Below, in pieces: positions 29,939 through 39,057 of a stretch of DNA of 64,000 bases. The stretch lies in the NCBI RefSeq assembly GCF_016919005.1, contig NZ_JAFFQE010000003.1:372001-436000 (forward strand). The letters are read 5' to 3'. Under the pieces are notes generated by a model. That model had not been told where the DNA came from and searched no databases. It saw nothing but the letters and a program-made list of their open reading frames with translations. Made by a program: the position numbers and the translations under genes. Origin of the DNA: Desulfopila inferna. GTDB lineage: Bacteria; Desulfobacterota; Desulfobulbia; Desulfobulbales; Desulfocapsaceae. Position 1 is the stretch's first letter; the number at the start of each line of letters is the position of its first letter.

Positions 29939-30394
29939 TTAAATAGCAAGCCTCGCCACGCTGACCATGTCAAAAGTGAACTCCAGCTCTTTTCCACCTT
30001 CCATCTCAAGAAATATCGACTCCCCGTCGACTCTGGAAATAACGCCGATAAACGTCTTCTCCCCATCAATGGGCAGATGCATTTTGATTTTTGCCTTGCG
30101 ACCGTGAAATCTCTCAAAGTCCTTCAGCCTGGAGAGTTTTCTTTCCAAACCGGGAGATGATACCTCCAGATGATACTGGTGTTCGATGAGATCCTCAACA
30201 TCAAGGTAATCACCCAACTCCCTGCTGACCATACTGCAATGATCAAGGTTGACTCCATCCGGACCGTCAATAAAAATCCGGAGAACCAGACCGTGCTGTT
30301 CTCTTCTGAACTGTACTTCTACAAGTTCAAGTCCCATGGAAGGCAGCAGTTCATCTGCGAACTCACCTATTTTTTTAATTACAAAATCACTCAT
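29939..30394 (-). CDS. rimP: Ribosome maturation factor RimP
   Basis: The 151-residue product has the two RimP domains, with MGLELVEVQFRREQHGLVLR and LRIFIDGPDGVNLDHC in the first and the VSSPGLERKLSRLKDFERF segment at the junction. RimP is needed for 30S assembly. It is the first gene of the nusA-infB cluster. The tRNA-Gly gene lies about 275 bases upstream on the same strand. Confidence 0.97.
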   Translation of the reverse strand: MSDFVIKKIGEFADELLPSMGLELVEVQFRREQHGLVLRIFIDGPDGVNLDHCSMVSRELGDYLDVEDLIEHQYHLEVSSPGLERKLSRLKDFERFHGRKAKIKMHLPIDGEKTFIGVISRVDGESIFLEMEGGKELEFTFDMVSVARLAI

Positions 30395-30563
30395 TTTTTG
30401 TGCAATTTAAACACTACTTTAAAATCGTACTCTCATCCACCGATTCGTACGGAAAGGGTGGACGATACTTTTCATTACCTTTGAAAAATTTTTTCTTAAT
30501 GAAGTTGTATGAGAAAATATTTTTCCACGCCAGGTATACGCTCCGGGCCAGATGAACAGACAT

Positions 30564-30587
30564 AAAAAAAAGCGGGCAAAGCCCACT
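30564..30587 (-). terminator. Intrinsic terminator downstream of tRNA-Gly
   Basis: On the minus strand AGTGGGC pairs with GCCCGCT around TTT, followed by eight T (complement of 30564-30571). A second small hairpin (CCTGCC/GGCAGG, 30596-30615) precedes it. Together they end the tRNA transcript before rimP. Confidence 0.75.
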
Positions 30588-30668
30588 TTCAAATGCCTGC
30601 CGATAATCTGGCAGGTATACCCCTCCGGCCCCTTTCGATCTCAGCTCCACCAACGACTCAAACCGAAT

Positions 30669-30744
30669 TGGAGCGGGCAACGAGGTTCGAACTCGCGACC
30701 TCAAGCTTGGGAAGCTTGCGCTCTGCCAACTGAGCTACACCCGC
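30669..30744 (-). tRNA. tRNA-Gly, anticodon CCC
   Basis: The 76-base gene folds as a standard cloverleaf: acceptor GCGGGTG with TGCCCGC, D arm GCTC/GAGC, anticodon stem CAAGC/GCTTG with loop TTCCCAA (anticodon CCC at 30709-30711) and T arm GCGAG TTCGAAC CTCGT. The 3' CCA is encoded (30669-30671). CCC reads GGG glycine codons. Confidence 0.95.
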
Positions 30745-31252
30745 ATGTACCCGTCTCAAGCAGTCAATTTAAACATTTCCACGCGGCATTGTCAAGTGAT
30801 AAGGACTGGAATCATCGGCAGATAATTAAGAACGGCGGTAGTCATGGAATTGCGGCAGCAAGTGTATTGCTTTTTGAATCTATGTAGTTCCCTGATAAAC
30901 CGAAAACAATTTCACTGGTTGTTCTTTTCCTGACTGCCGGCCCGGATTAAATAACCGCACGTTTGACATTCAACCGATAGGCCATACAATAGACCTGCGG
31001 CAGAAAACTCCCGGCATTTTGCCGTTAAGCGGAGGCGCCATCCGGGTTAGGAAAAAAATTCCGATTGACAAACCACCGACCGCCCTATACAACATCTGAC
31101 TATTTTCATAGAATCGATAGAAAAACCTTGCGCTGCTTTGCTTTATCGCTGAATTTCCTGTCCGAAAAGGACACTCATCCAGCTGGACTGAGCAGCAATA
31201 GGTTATCGTATTATATACAAAAAGAACAAATATGATTCTCAAAATACTAACT
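30745..31252. other. Intergenic region before the tandem array
   Basis: About 500 bases without a credible coding frame. A segment near 31180-31205 (CCAGCTGGACTGAGCAGCAA) is reminiscent of the repeat unit start but too short to call. Confidence 0.4.
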
Positions 31253-31864
31253 CAGCTGAGCCGAATAAGTGCTCTGGCTGTAGAGGCCGGTTCACATCTA
31301 ATATATTTTTTGATTTTCTTGTTTGTTGTAAAGGCCTTTCGAAGTTGCGGAACCAATCCAGCTGAGCTGCATAAGTGCTTTGGCTGTAGGGGGCGATTCA
31401 CGGATTTTAATATATTTTTTGATTTTCTTGTTTGTTGTAAAGGCCTTTCGAAGTTGCGGAACCAATCCAGCTGAGCTGCATAAGTGCTTTGGCTGTAGGG
31501 GGCGATTCACCGATTTTAATATATTTTTTGATTTTCTTGTTTGTTGTAAAGGCCTTTCGAAGTTGCGGAACCAATCCAGCTGAGCTGCATAAGTGCTTTG
31601 GCTGTAGGGGGCGATTCACGGATTTTAATATATTTTTTGATTTTCTTGTTTGTTGTAAAGGCCTTTCGAAGTTGCGGAACCAATCCAGCTGAGCTGCATA
31701 AGTGCTTTGGCTGTAGGGGGCGATTCACCGATTTTAATATATTTTTTGATTTTCTTGTTTGTTGTAAAGGCCTTTCGAAGTTGCGGAACCAATCCAGCTG
31801 AGCTGCATAAGTGCTTTGGCTGTAGGGGGCGATTCACGGATTTTAATATATTTTTTGATTTTCT
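31253..31864 (+). repeat. Tandem array of a 109-bp unit, six copies
   Basis: Taking CAGCTGAG as the start, copies begin at 31253, 31359, 31468, 31577, 31686 and 31795. The first copy is diverged and 106 bp; the next four are 109 bp and nearly identical; the last is cut after about 70 bp. Each unit has a GC-rich head (CAGCTGAGCTGCATAAGTGC), a TTTGGCTGTAGGGGGCGATTC block, an AT-rich tract (TTTTAATATATTTTTTGATT) and the palindrome AAAGGCCTTT. Full copies alternate strictly between CACGG and CACCG in the middle, so the array probably grew by duplication of a 218-bp dimer. 109 is not a multiple of three, so the open frames inside shift from unit to unit and are not genes. The array ends about 160 bp before topB. 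Confidence 0.95.
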
Positions 31865-32027
31865 GCTCTTAGCGGCTGTTTTTTAGGAGTAAAGCACTAA
31901 ACAATTTTGAGAAATCTGACTCTGTGCATATAGGTGTCTGGAAGAATTCCAGGGGTGATTTTCGCTCCCTCGATCAATGGCCTATGCCCAGGAGGATCTT
32001 AATTCATTGCATATCTAATATTCATCT

Positions 32028-34481
32028 ATGGCTGATAAAACTTTAATAATAGCTGAGAAACCAAGCGTAGCCGGTGACCTGGTGAAAACTCTGCCGGGTA
32101 AATTTCAAAAGACCAAGACCCATTACGAGAGTGACAAACATGTTGTGTCTTTTGCCATTGGTCATCTTGTGTCGATCTGCTACCCTGAAGAAATTGACAG
32201 TAAATACCAGAAGTGGAGTCTCAAAAATCTCCCTATCTTACCGGAAAGTTTCCCTCTAAAGGGACTGCCGGATACTAAAGGCCAACTCAACGCTCTGCAG
32301 AAGCTGATTCGCCGCAAAGACATCTCCAGGATAATCAATGCCTGTGACGCCGGTCGTGAAGGCGAGCTGATCTTTAAAAACATTGTTCGCTTCGTCTGGA
32401 ATGCCTCCGTTGCCAAAAAGACCTTCAGAAGACTCTGGTTGCAGTCCATGACCAGTGATGCCATAAGAGAGGCATTCAACAACCTCCGCTCAGACGAAGA
32501 GATGACGCCCCTGGAGGATACCGCCCTGTGCCGATCCGAGTCGGACTGGCTCATAGGGATTAATGCCACCCGGGCACTAACCGGCTTCAAATCCCGCCAT
32601 GGCGGTTTTTTCCTGACTCCCTGCGGGCGGGTACAGACGCCGACTCTTTCTCTGCTTGTTATGCGCGAGAGAACGCGAAAAGAGTTTAAACCCCGTTCTT
32701 ACTGTAATCTGATTTCCACCTTTACTTATAACGGCAGTCAGTATATCGGCAAATGGGTTGATCCTGGCTTCTCCCCGGACCCCAGGGATTCACACCTCAA
32801 GGCAGACAGAATCTGGGAAAGTGAAAAAGCTGCCGCCATCATAGCAAAATGCGTCTCAAAAAACGCCGAGGTTTCGGAAAAAAGCAAGCAGTCATCGCAA
32901 AAATCACCTCAGCTCTACGACCTTACCTCTCTTCAGCGCGAGGCCAATGGACGATTTGGGTTCTCAGCAAAAAATACTCTCAGTATAGCCCAGGCACTTT
33001 ACGAGCGCCACAAAGTGCTGACCTATCCGCGGACGGACTCGCGATACCTCCCTGAAGACTATATCGAGACGGCTCAAAAGACCACCCAGGCCCAGACCAA
33101 ATGGCAATTCGGCACTTTTGCCGAAACGGCTCTGAAAAATGGCTATATCCGCAAGGACAAGAAGATTTTCAACAACAGCAAAGTGAGTGATCACCATGCC
33201 ATTATCCCGACGGCCATCCTCCCCAAAAACCTCTCTGAAGCTGAACTGAAGATCTACACTATGGTGGTGCAGCGTTTTCTCGCTGTCTTTTTCCCGCCTG
33301 CAAAATTTCTGCTGACCAAAAGAATATCAGTGGTTGAGGAAGAAACCTTTGTCACTGAAGGAAAAATAATGACCGAGCCGGGCTGGAAGGCCATTTACGG
33401 TAAGGTTGAAGATGACAAAAAAGATGTGATGCTGCAACCGGTTCCCAAGGATGCCGATGTCGTCTGTGCCGAGATTGAAAAGGAAGAAAAAGAGACTAAG
33501 CCTCCTCCACGATTTAATGAAGGTACGCTTCTTTCCGCCATGGAAAACTCCGGCAAGATGGTAGAAGATGAAGAGTTGGCCGAGGCCATGAAGGAAAGAG
33601 GGCTCGGCACCCCGGCTACCAGAGCATCTATTATAGAAAAGCTTATCAAGGAAAAATATGTCATCCGGGAAGGCAAGGAGCTGGTGCCAACCGGTAAAGC
33701 CTTCGAGCTCCTCGCTCTGCTGGAGGCCATGAAAATAGATGTTCTCGCCTCACCCGAGATGACGGGTGAATGGGAGTATAAGTTAAACCGCATCTTGCGG
33801 GGTGAACTGACCAGGGAAAGCTTTATGCAGGAGATTCGCGAACTGACGCTCCATATCACTTCTCAGATAGTAAACTTCAAGGAGTCGCAGACGCAGACCG
33901 AGGCGCCGTTCAGCCCGGTAAACGGAATTCGCTTCTTTGCCTCGCCCACCGCTTACCATGCTGAAGACGATTCCCTGCATATCCGCCGGGTTCTCGGGGG
34001 CAGAGTCATGGAGGATGATGAAATCGTCGCCCTTATCAAGGGAGAAACCATCGGTCCTTTTGCAGACTTCATCTCCAAAAAAGGCAAACCCTTCAGCGCC
34101 TCCGTACGACTGAAAGACAACAAGGTTGACTTTATCTTTGCCAATTCCACCGACGATCTGGATGTCGACAGCATCACCCAGCAGGAATCTCTGGGGAAAT
34201 CCCCTATTGACAATACCGATGTTTACGAAACCCCAGCCGGCTACATGTCCGAGTCGGCACTGCAGGGAGATGAAAAAAACGGGTTGAAAATCAGTAAAAT
34301 AATACTCTCCCGCCAAATTACCCCGGAGATTATCTCCCAACTGCTCAATCAGGAAAAAACAGAACTTATTAAGGGATTCATCTCGAAAAAGAAACGTCCT
34401 TTTGATGCCTATCTTCTTTTGGCAAAAAATGGTAAAATCAGCTTTGAATTTCCTCCACGCAAACCACGGAAGAAAGATTAA
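32028..34481 (+). CDS. topB: DNA topoisomerase III (type IA)
   Basis: The 817-residue product begins with the Toprim domain (LIIAEKPSVAGDLVKTL, then INACDAGREGELIF), as expected for the TopB branch. The active-site Tyr lies in LTYPRTDSRYLP near residue 333, and RGLGTPATRASIIEKL is conserved. There are no zinc fingers; the C-terminus has two topoisomerase C-terminal repeat segments, each with an FISKKG/FISKKK-type motif. The enzyme relaxes or decatenates single strands and acts with RecQ-type helicases in other species. The tandem array lies directly upstream. Whether it begins the transcript running into rsfS (36 bases later) is likely but not proven. Confidence 0.93.
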   Translation: MADKTLIIAEKPSVAGDLVKTLPGKFQKTKTHYESDKHVVSFAIGHLVSICYPEEIDSKYQKWSLKNLPILPESFPLKGLPDTKGQLNALQKLIRRKDISRIINACDAGREGELIFKNIVRFVWNASVAKKTFRRLWLQSMTSDAIREAFNNLRSDEEMTPLEDTALCRSESDWLIGINATRALTGFKSRHGGFFLTPCGRVQTPTLSLLVMRERTRKEFKPRSYCNLISTFTYNGSQYIGKWVDPGFSPDPRDSHLKADRIWESEKAAAIIAKCVSKNAEVSEKSKQSSQKSPQLYDLTSLQREANGRFGFSAKNTLSIAQALYERHKVLTYPRTDSRYLPEDYIETAQKTTQAQTKWQFGTFAETALKNGYIRKDKKIFNNSKVSDHHAIIPTAILPKNLSEAELKIYTMVVQRFLAVFFPPAKFLLTKRISVVEEETFVTEGKIMTEPGWKAIYGKVEDDKKDVMLQPVPKDADVVCAEIEKEEKETKPPPRFNEGTLLSAMENSGKMVEDEELAEAMKERGLGTPATRASIIEKLIKEKYVIREGKELVPTGKAFELLALLEAMKIDVLASPEMTGEWEYKLNRILRGELTRESFMQEIRELTLHITSQIVNFKESQTQTEAPFSPVNGIRFFASPTAYHAEDDSLHIRRVLGGRVMEDDEIVALIKGETIGPFADFISKKGKPFSASVRLKDNKVDFIFANSTDDLDVDSITQQESLGKSPIDNTDVYETPAGYMSESALQGDEKNGLKISKIILSRQITPEIISQLLNQEKTELIKGFISKKKRPFDAYLLLAKNGKISFEFPPRKPRKKD

Positions 34482-34517
34482 GGATTTCAGCAACAAACTT
34501 ATCAGCACACTAACAAC

Positions 34518-34895
34518 ATGAAAAAATTAAAAAAAGAGCACGACTCGAAAACCGGACTGGAACTTGCCCTCACCTGCGCAAAAATCGCCGCAGACGCCAA
34601 GGCTGAAGAACTCATTGTTCTCGATGTTCAGGGAAAATCTTCATTCACCGACTATTTTGTCATTATGAACGGTAGATCGACCCGACACGTTCAGGGAATA
34701 GCAGAGACGATCGAGGGTGAGCTTCGCTCTAAAAGAATCAAGGCATCACACGCCGAGGGATTGCAGGAAGGAAAGTGGGTACTTCTCGATTTTGATGATG
34801 TCGTCATTCATATCTTTTACTATGATCAACGGAAATTTTACGATCTTGAAGGGCTCTGGCATGACGCCGGAAGAGTGGAAATCGAGGCGCAATAA
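34518..34895 (+). CDS. rsfS: Ribosomal silencing factor RsfS
   Basis: The 125-residue product is a typical RsfS/Iojap protein: KAEELIVLDVQGKSSFTDYFVIMNG, then the EGLQEGKWVLLDFDDVVIHIF block and the YDLEGLW end. It binds uL14 and blocks subunit joining under nutrient limitation. It is commonly next to nadD; here it follows topB and precedes thrC. Length is normal. Confidence 0.96.
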   Translation: MKKLKKEHDSKTGLELALTCAKIAADAKAEELIVLDVQGKSSFTDYFVIMNGRSTRHVQGIAETIEGELRSKRIKASHAEGLQEGKWVLLDFDDVVIHIFYYDQRKFYDLEGLWHDAGRVEIEAQ

Positions 34896-34948
34896 CAGAC
34901 TCCGAAGTCTTTCATAAGTTTACAATTATACGGTAAGAGATCTCAGCC

Positions 34949-36358
34949 ATGCAATACTTAAGTACACGGGGCGGAATATCCCCGATCCCGTTCAGCCAGG
35001 CTGTCATGATGGGTCTGGCGTCCGACGGCGGTCTGCTGCTGCCTCGAAATATCCCCAGAATAGGTGCGGAAACGTTCAGCTCCTGGAGCGAACTTTCCTA
35101 TGCCGAACTGGCATTTGAAATCATGTCCCGCTTTATTGACGACATCCCCTCAAGCAATCTGCGCGACCTGATCAACAGATCGTATGCCTCCTTTTCCTCA
35201 GAAGAGGTAACTCCACTGGTTCATCATGGAGAACTGCATATTCTTGAGCTTTTTCACGGACCGACCCTGGCGTTCAAAGACGTTGCCCTGCAGTTTCTCG
35301 GCAATCTCTTTGAGTATCTGCTGGAGAGGGACGATGGTTATCTTAATATTGTCGGTGCAACTTCCGGAGATACCGGCAGCGCAGCAATCTATGGTGTTCG
35401 CGGCAAGAAGAGGATCAAGATTTTCATCCTGCACCCCCGCAATCGCATCAGCCCGGTGCAGGAGAGGCAGATGACCACTGTCACCGACGACAATGTCTAC
35501 AATATCGCCATAGAAGGCACCTTTGATGATGGCCAGGCCGTCGTCAAGGCCTTATTCAACGATCTTGAGTTTAAAAAAACACATCATCTCGGTGCCATAA
35601 ACTCAATAAACTGGGCTCGAATTCTCGCCCAGGTTGTCTATTATGTCTACAGTTGTCTCCATGTAATCAGGCATGAAAACGACAAGGCCATGGATTTCTC
35701 CATTCCTACAGGGAATTTTGGTGATATTTTCGCAGGATATATTGCCAAAAACCTGCTGCCCGAGGGTACTGTGCGCAAGCTTGTTCTTGCCTCCAATGCC
35801 AATGACATATTGAGCAGGTTCGTGAACATGGGCGATTACTCCGCAGCACAAGTGCAGCAGACATCGAGTCCTTCAATGGATATTCAGGCAGCATCGAATT
35901 TTGAACGTTATCTCTATTATCTTCTCGACAAGGACCCTGAGAGAACCACGGAGGCTATGCTGGAATTCGCCGAAAAGGGCCGGCTAGACCTCAGCGGCTA
36001 CTGCGATCAGATAAAAAGAGATTTCAGCGCAACTTCTGTCAGTGAAGAGGATGTCGAAGAGACGATTCGAAAATTCCATACCGATTATGGCTATCTTCTC
36101 GATCCCCACACCGCAGTCGGTGTCTATGCCGGTCTGCGGCATAAGCAGAACAATATTCCCATGATTTGTCTTGCCACCGCACACCCGGCAAAATTTGCCG
36201 AGACCGTGCGCAAGGCCGCCGGCATTGACCCGGAGCAGCCGGAAGCCATCCAGGGCCTGTTCGGCAAACAGACACGCTGTGAAATAATGGACGCCGACCG
36301 TGACAGTGTGCAGGAATATATTAGAACCAATGCTCTTCTCCAGACCGATGCAGAGTGA
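34949..36358 (+). CDS. thrC: Threonine synthase
   Basis: The 469-residue product begins with MQYLSTRGG, typical of the long-form bacterial threonine synthase, and carries the PLP lysine in FHGPTLAFKDVALQ. A GATSGDTGSAA phosphate-binding loop and SINWARI follow. It converts O-phosphohomoserine to threonine. The last codons overlap the start of the phosphorylase gene, suggesting co-transcription. Most of the remaining threonine pathway genes are not in this window. Confidence 0.95.
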   Translation: MQYLSTRGGISPIPFSQAVMMGLASDGGLLLPRNIPRIGAETFSSWSELSYAELAFEIMSRFIDDIPSSNLRDLINRSYASFSSEEVTPLVHHGELHILELFHGPTLAFKDVALQFLGNLFEYLLERDDGYLNIVGATSGDTGSAAIYGVRGKKRIKIFILHPRNRISPVQERQMTTVTDDNVYNIAIEGTFDDGQAVVKALFNDLEFKKTHHLGAINSINWARILAQVVYYVYSCLHVIRHENDKAMDFSIPTGNFGDIFAGYIAKNLLPEGTVRKLVLASNANDILSRFVNMGDYSAAQVQQTSSPSMDIQAASNFERYLYYLLDKDPERTTEAMLEFAEKGRLDLSGYCDQIKRDFSATSVSEEDVEETIRKFHTDYGYLLDPHTAVGVYAGLRHKQNNIPMICLATAHPAKFAETVRKAAGIDPEQPEAIQGLFGKQTRCEIMDADRDSVQEYIRTNALLQTDAE

Positions 36359-37181
36359 CGATACTTACATCTCCAAAGTAGAGGATTGTGTCGCCTTTTT
36401 AAAATCAGTCCTGCCGTATGCTCCGCGCACCATCATTCAACTAGGAACCGGCCTGGGCGCTCTGGCCGATCGAGTTTCCACCGATGCGGTTATTCCCTAC
36501 CATGAGATACCGCATTTTCCCACGGCAACCGTGGCGGGCCACAAAGGCAACCTCCTGCTTGGCACTCTGGGCACCCACAGGGTTGCCGTTCTCCAGGGAC
36601 GTTTGCACTACTACGAAGGTTATTCCACTAAGGAAGTAGCCTTTCCGATTCGCGTTCTCTCGCTCCTGGGCGCGGAAAATCTCGTGTTTACCAACGCCGC
36701 AGGAGGCCTAAATCCGCTCTTCCGCCCGGGCTCAATAATGGTGATCCGGGATCATCTCAACTTTCTTGGAGAAAATCCCCTCAGAGGCGCCAATATCGAG
36801 GCCTGGGGCCCACGCTTTCCCGATCTTTCCGAACCATACAATCCCGGTCTTATCAGAACTGCATTGGATTGCGCCGATTCCTGCAGGCTCAGCAACGTCA
36901 TCACCGGGGTATATGCCTGCATTCCCGGCCCCAGCCTGGAGACTCCCGCGGAAACGCGCTGGTTGAGGCAAAGCGGAGGAGATGCAGTCGGCATGTCCTC
37001 AATTCCTGAAGTGCTGGTTGCCAGGCACGGTGGCTTGAATGTTCTCGGGTTTTCCGCCATCTCCAACATCAACGACCCGGATAATCTTCAACCTATTCTT
37101 CTTGAAGATATTATTGCAGCGGCTGCCGAAATCGAACCGCGGCTTGAGCGCCTTATAATTGAAGTCCTCTCCAGGGTGTAG
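36348..37181 (+). CDS. Purine nucleoside phosphorylase (6-oxopurine type)
   Basis: The product is 277 residues from ATG 36348, which overlaps thrC; ATG 36330 is possible and neither has a good ribosome-binding site. It is a trimeric-type PNP: GTGLGALAD phosphate loop, HKGNLLLGTLG, QGRLHYYEGYS, and the purine site with Glu in ETPAETRWLRQ and Asn in FSAISNIND. The Glu/Asn pair implies 6-oxopurine (hypoxanthine, guanine) specificity. With the MTA/SAH deaminase next to it, a plausible substrate is methylthioinosine, giving hypoxanthine plus methylthioribose-1-phosphate; that is inference from context. Confidence 0.88.
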   Translation: MQSDDTYISKVEDCVAFLKSVLPYAPRTIIQLGTGLGALADRVSTDAVIPYHEIPHFPTATVAGHKGNLLLGTLGTHRVAVLQGRLHYYEGYSTKEVAFPIRVLSLLGAENLVFTNAAGGLNPLFRPGSIMVIRDHLNFLGENPLRGANIEAWGPRFPDLSEPYNPGLIRTALDCADSCRLSNVITGVYACIPGPSLETPAETRWLRQSGGDAVGMSSIPEVLVARHGGLNVLGFSAISNINDPDNLQPILLEDIIAAAAEIEPRLERLIIEVLSRV

Positions 37182-37232
37182 TGTTTACTCCTTACAAACA
37201 GCCCTTATGAGCAGAAAAACGAAAGATAAGTA

Positions 37233-37295
37233 AAAATCCGTGAACCGACCCCTACAGCCAAAGCAATTACCATAAACAGTCCAGCTCAGCTAGGT
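37233..37295 (-). repeat. Single diverged copy of the 109-bp repeat family
   Basis: The reverse complement contains GAGCTGGACTG, then TGCTTTGGCTGTAGGGG and GGTTCACGGATTT, matching the head and middle of the unit in the array at 31253-31864; the AT-rich tract and palindrome half are missing. It sits in the 138-base gap before the deaminase gene, in the opposite orientation to the array. Confidence 0.8.
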
Positions 37296-37319
37296 CAGGC
37301 ATTTTCTTTCAGGTACTAC

Positions 37320-38645
37320 ATGATGCTAAAAAATCCCGACTACATTTTCACAGGAAAGTATCTTCTTCCCACGAATACGCAGCACAGTGTCATAAAAGAT
37401 GGGGGAATCGCCGTTCAGGGTGATACCATTGCCGCGGTCGATACAGCGGCTTCACTGATGGATGCTTTTCCCCGTGTTGAAATCATTCATGAAGAACATG
37501 GACTTATCATGCCTGGATTAATCAACGGGCATACCCATGGGGCAATGTCCTGCTTTCGCGGTCTGGCCGATGACCTTCCGCTGATGACCTGGCTTGAGAA
37601 ACACATCTTTCCCATCGAGGCCCAACTGACCCCGGAGATGGTCTATCAATCAACTCTGCTTTCCATTGCCGAGATGATCAGATCCGGCACCACCAGCTTT
37701 TGCGACATGTATCTTTTTTCAAAAGAGGTGGCGCGTGCCGCTGAAAATTGCGGAATCCGAGGCTGGATTGGAGAAGTCCTCTACGATTTTCCATCCCCCT
37801 GCTACGGTGAACCTGATAACGGTATCGCTTACCTTGCCGATCTTTTCGGGGAATACCGAAATAACCCGCTAATTACCGTCACCACGGATCCGCACAGTGT
37901 GTATACCTGCTCGCCCGACCTGCTCACCAGACTGGGTTCTGTAGCCACCGATTACCACAGTCTCTATGTCATCCATCTCTCTGAAAACCAGGCCGAGGTG
38001 ACGACCTGTATGGAACGCTATGGTGTTACTCCTGTTGAACATCTCGAAACTCTCGGCCTGCTGGGCTCTGCGACACTGGCCTGTCATTGCGTCAAGGTCT
38101 CCGCAAGAGACATCGATATCCTCAAAAAACATGAGGTGAAGGTTGTTCATTGCGTCGAATCAAATATGAAGCTCGCTTCCGGCATCGCCCCTGTCGTCGA
38201 TATGCTTGAGTGTGGCATCACTGTCTGTCTCGGCACCGATGGCGGTGCCAGCAATAATGACGTCGATATGTTCAGCGAAATGAACAGCGCCGCCAAGTTA
38301 CATAAAATCGCCCGCATGGATCCAACAGTGATGAATGCCGAAGATACCTTGAAAGCGGCTACCATAAACGGAGCTCGCGCCCTCGGAGTTGAAAAGCGCA
38401 TCGGTTCTCTGGAAGTGGGGAAAAAAGCAGATTTCATCGTCCTTGACCTTGACCAGCCCCACTTGACACCGCTCTACAACATCCCCTCGCATCTCACCTA
38501 CGTGGCTCGCGGTGCCGATGTCATTCACTCATTCGTCAATGGCAGGCAACTGATGAAAAACAGGGATCTCCTCACCATCGATCTGGAAAAAGTCATCGCT
38601 GAAATGAACGGTATGGCAGAGAAGATTCTTGGTTTGCCAAAGTAG
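37320..38645 (+). CDS. mtaD: 5-methylthioadenosine/S-adenosylhomocysteine deaminase
   Basis: The 441-residue product is an amidohydrolase-superfamily deaminase. Metal ligands appear as GHTHGAMSCFRG, with the family-typical LADDLPLMTWLEKHIFP after it. HLSENQAEV and the GTDGGASNND aspartate motif follow. These enzymes deaminate MTA to methylthioinosine and SAH to S-inosylhomocysteine. Together with the 6-oxopurine phosphorylase upstream it could recycle MTA by the inosine route. Start: ATG 37320 or the next ATG at 37323, with AGGT upstream. A diverged 109-bp-family repeat lies just before it. Confidence 0.9.
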   Translation: MMLKNPDYIFTGKYLLPTNTQHSVIKDGGIAVQGDTIAAVDTAASLMDAFPRVEIIHEEHGLIMPGLINGHTHGAMSCFRGLADDLPLMTWLEKHIFPIEAQLTPEMVYQSTLLSIAEMIRSGTTSFCDMYLFSKEVARAAENCGIRGWIGEVLYDFPSPCYGEPDNGIAYLADLFGEYRNNPLITVTTDPHSVYTCSPDLLTRLGSVATDYHSLYVIHLSENQAEVTTCMERYGVTPVEHLETLGLLGSATLACHCVKVSARDIDILKKHEVKVVHCVESNMKLASGIAPVVDMLECGITVCLGTDGGASNNDVDMFSEMNSAAKLHKIARMDPTVMNAEDTLKAATINGARALGVEKRIGSLEVGKKADFIVLDLDQPHLTPLYNIPSHLTYVARGADVIHSFVNGRQLMKNRDLLTIDLEKVIAEMNGMAEKILGLPK

Positions 38646-38714
38646 AAGGAACGACGCGACGATATTATCGACTTTAACAATGCGACTTATCCTTCTCTGT
38701 CAATTCAGTCAGCC

Positions 38715-38743
38715 TTGACTTTCTGCGCGGACTGCTCTAAAAT
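38715..38743 (+). promoter_or_regulatory. Candidate sigma70 promoter for the tatA genes
   Basis: TTGACT (38715-38720) and TAAAAT (38738-38743) are 17 bases apart, about 80 bases before the first tatA. This is one of the best promoter matches in the window. Confidence 0.6.
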
Positions 38744-38822
38744 CAAGCTCTCTGAAGACTGAACGGCTGCCGCACGGGCTGACAACCTTCTCCTGCGGCT
38801 AAATCTATTTTGAGGTACTATT

Positions 38823-39020
38823 ATGTTTGGACTTGGAATGCCGGAACTCATAGTGATTCTGGTTATTATTGTAATAATTTTCGGTGCCGGCAAACTCCCG
38901 GAAATTGGTTCCGGTATCGGTAAAGGTATCAAGAATTTTAAGGAAGCCACAAAACAGCAGGAAGAGAAATCAGCAAAAAAAATCGATGAGGAAGATGATA
39001 AAAAAGATTCATCTGCCTGA
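38823..39020 (+). CDS. tatA: Twin-arginine translocase subunit TatA/E, first copy
   Basis: The 65-residue product has the TatA order: a short N-terminal membrane helix ([20 protein letters not shown]), the [21 protein letters not shown] hinge and amphipathic helix, and a charged Lys/Glu/Asp tail. TatA forms the translocation assembly for folded proteins. GAGGTACTATT precedes the start. The formate dehydrogenase at 54109-57228 has a Tat signal and is a possible client. No tatC is in the window. Confidence 0.93.
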   Translation: MFGLGMPELIVILVIIVIIFGAGKLPEIGSGIGKGIKNFKEATKQQEEKSAKKIDEEDDKKDSSA

Positions 39021-39057
39021 TTTTCGATTATGAAAAATTTATGCGCAGGAGGTTGAA

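Noticed and set aside
31298-31837. Series of near-identical 67-70 residue open frames on both strands
   Set aside because: They are by-products of the 109-bp tandem repeat; the unit is not a multiple of three, so each copy is read in a new frame, and no start with a ribosome-binding site is specific to them.
31253-31864. CRISPR array
   Set aside because: The entire 109-bp unit repeats, with no unique spacers, and there are no cas genes nearby.
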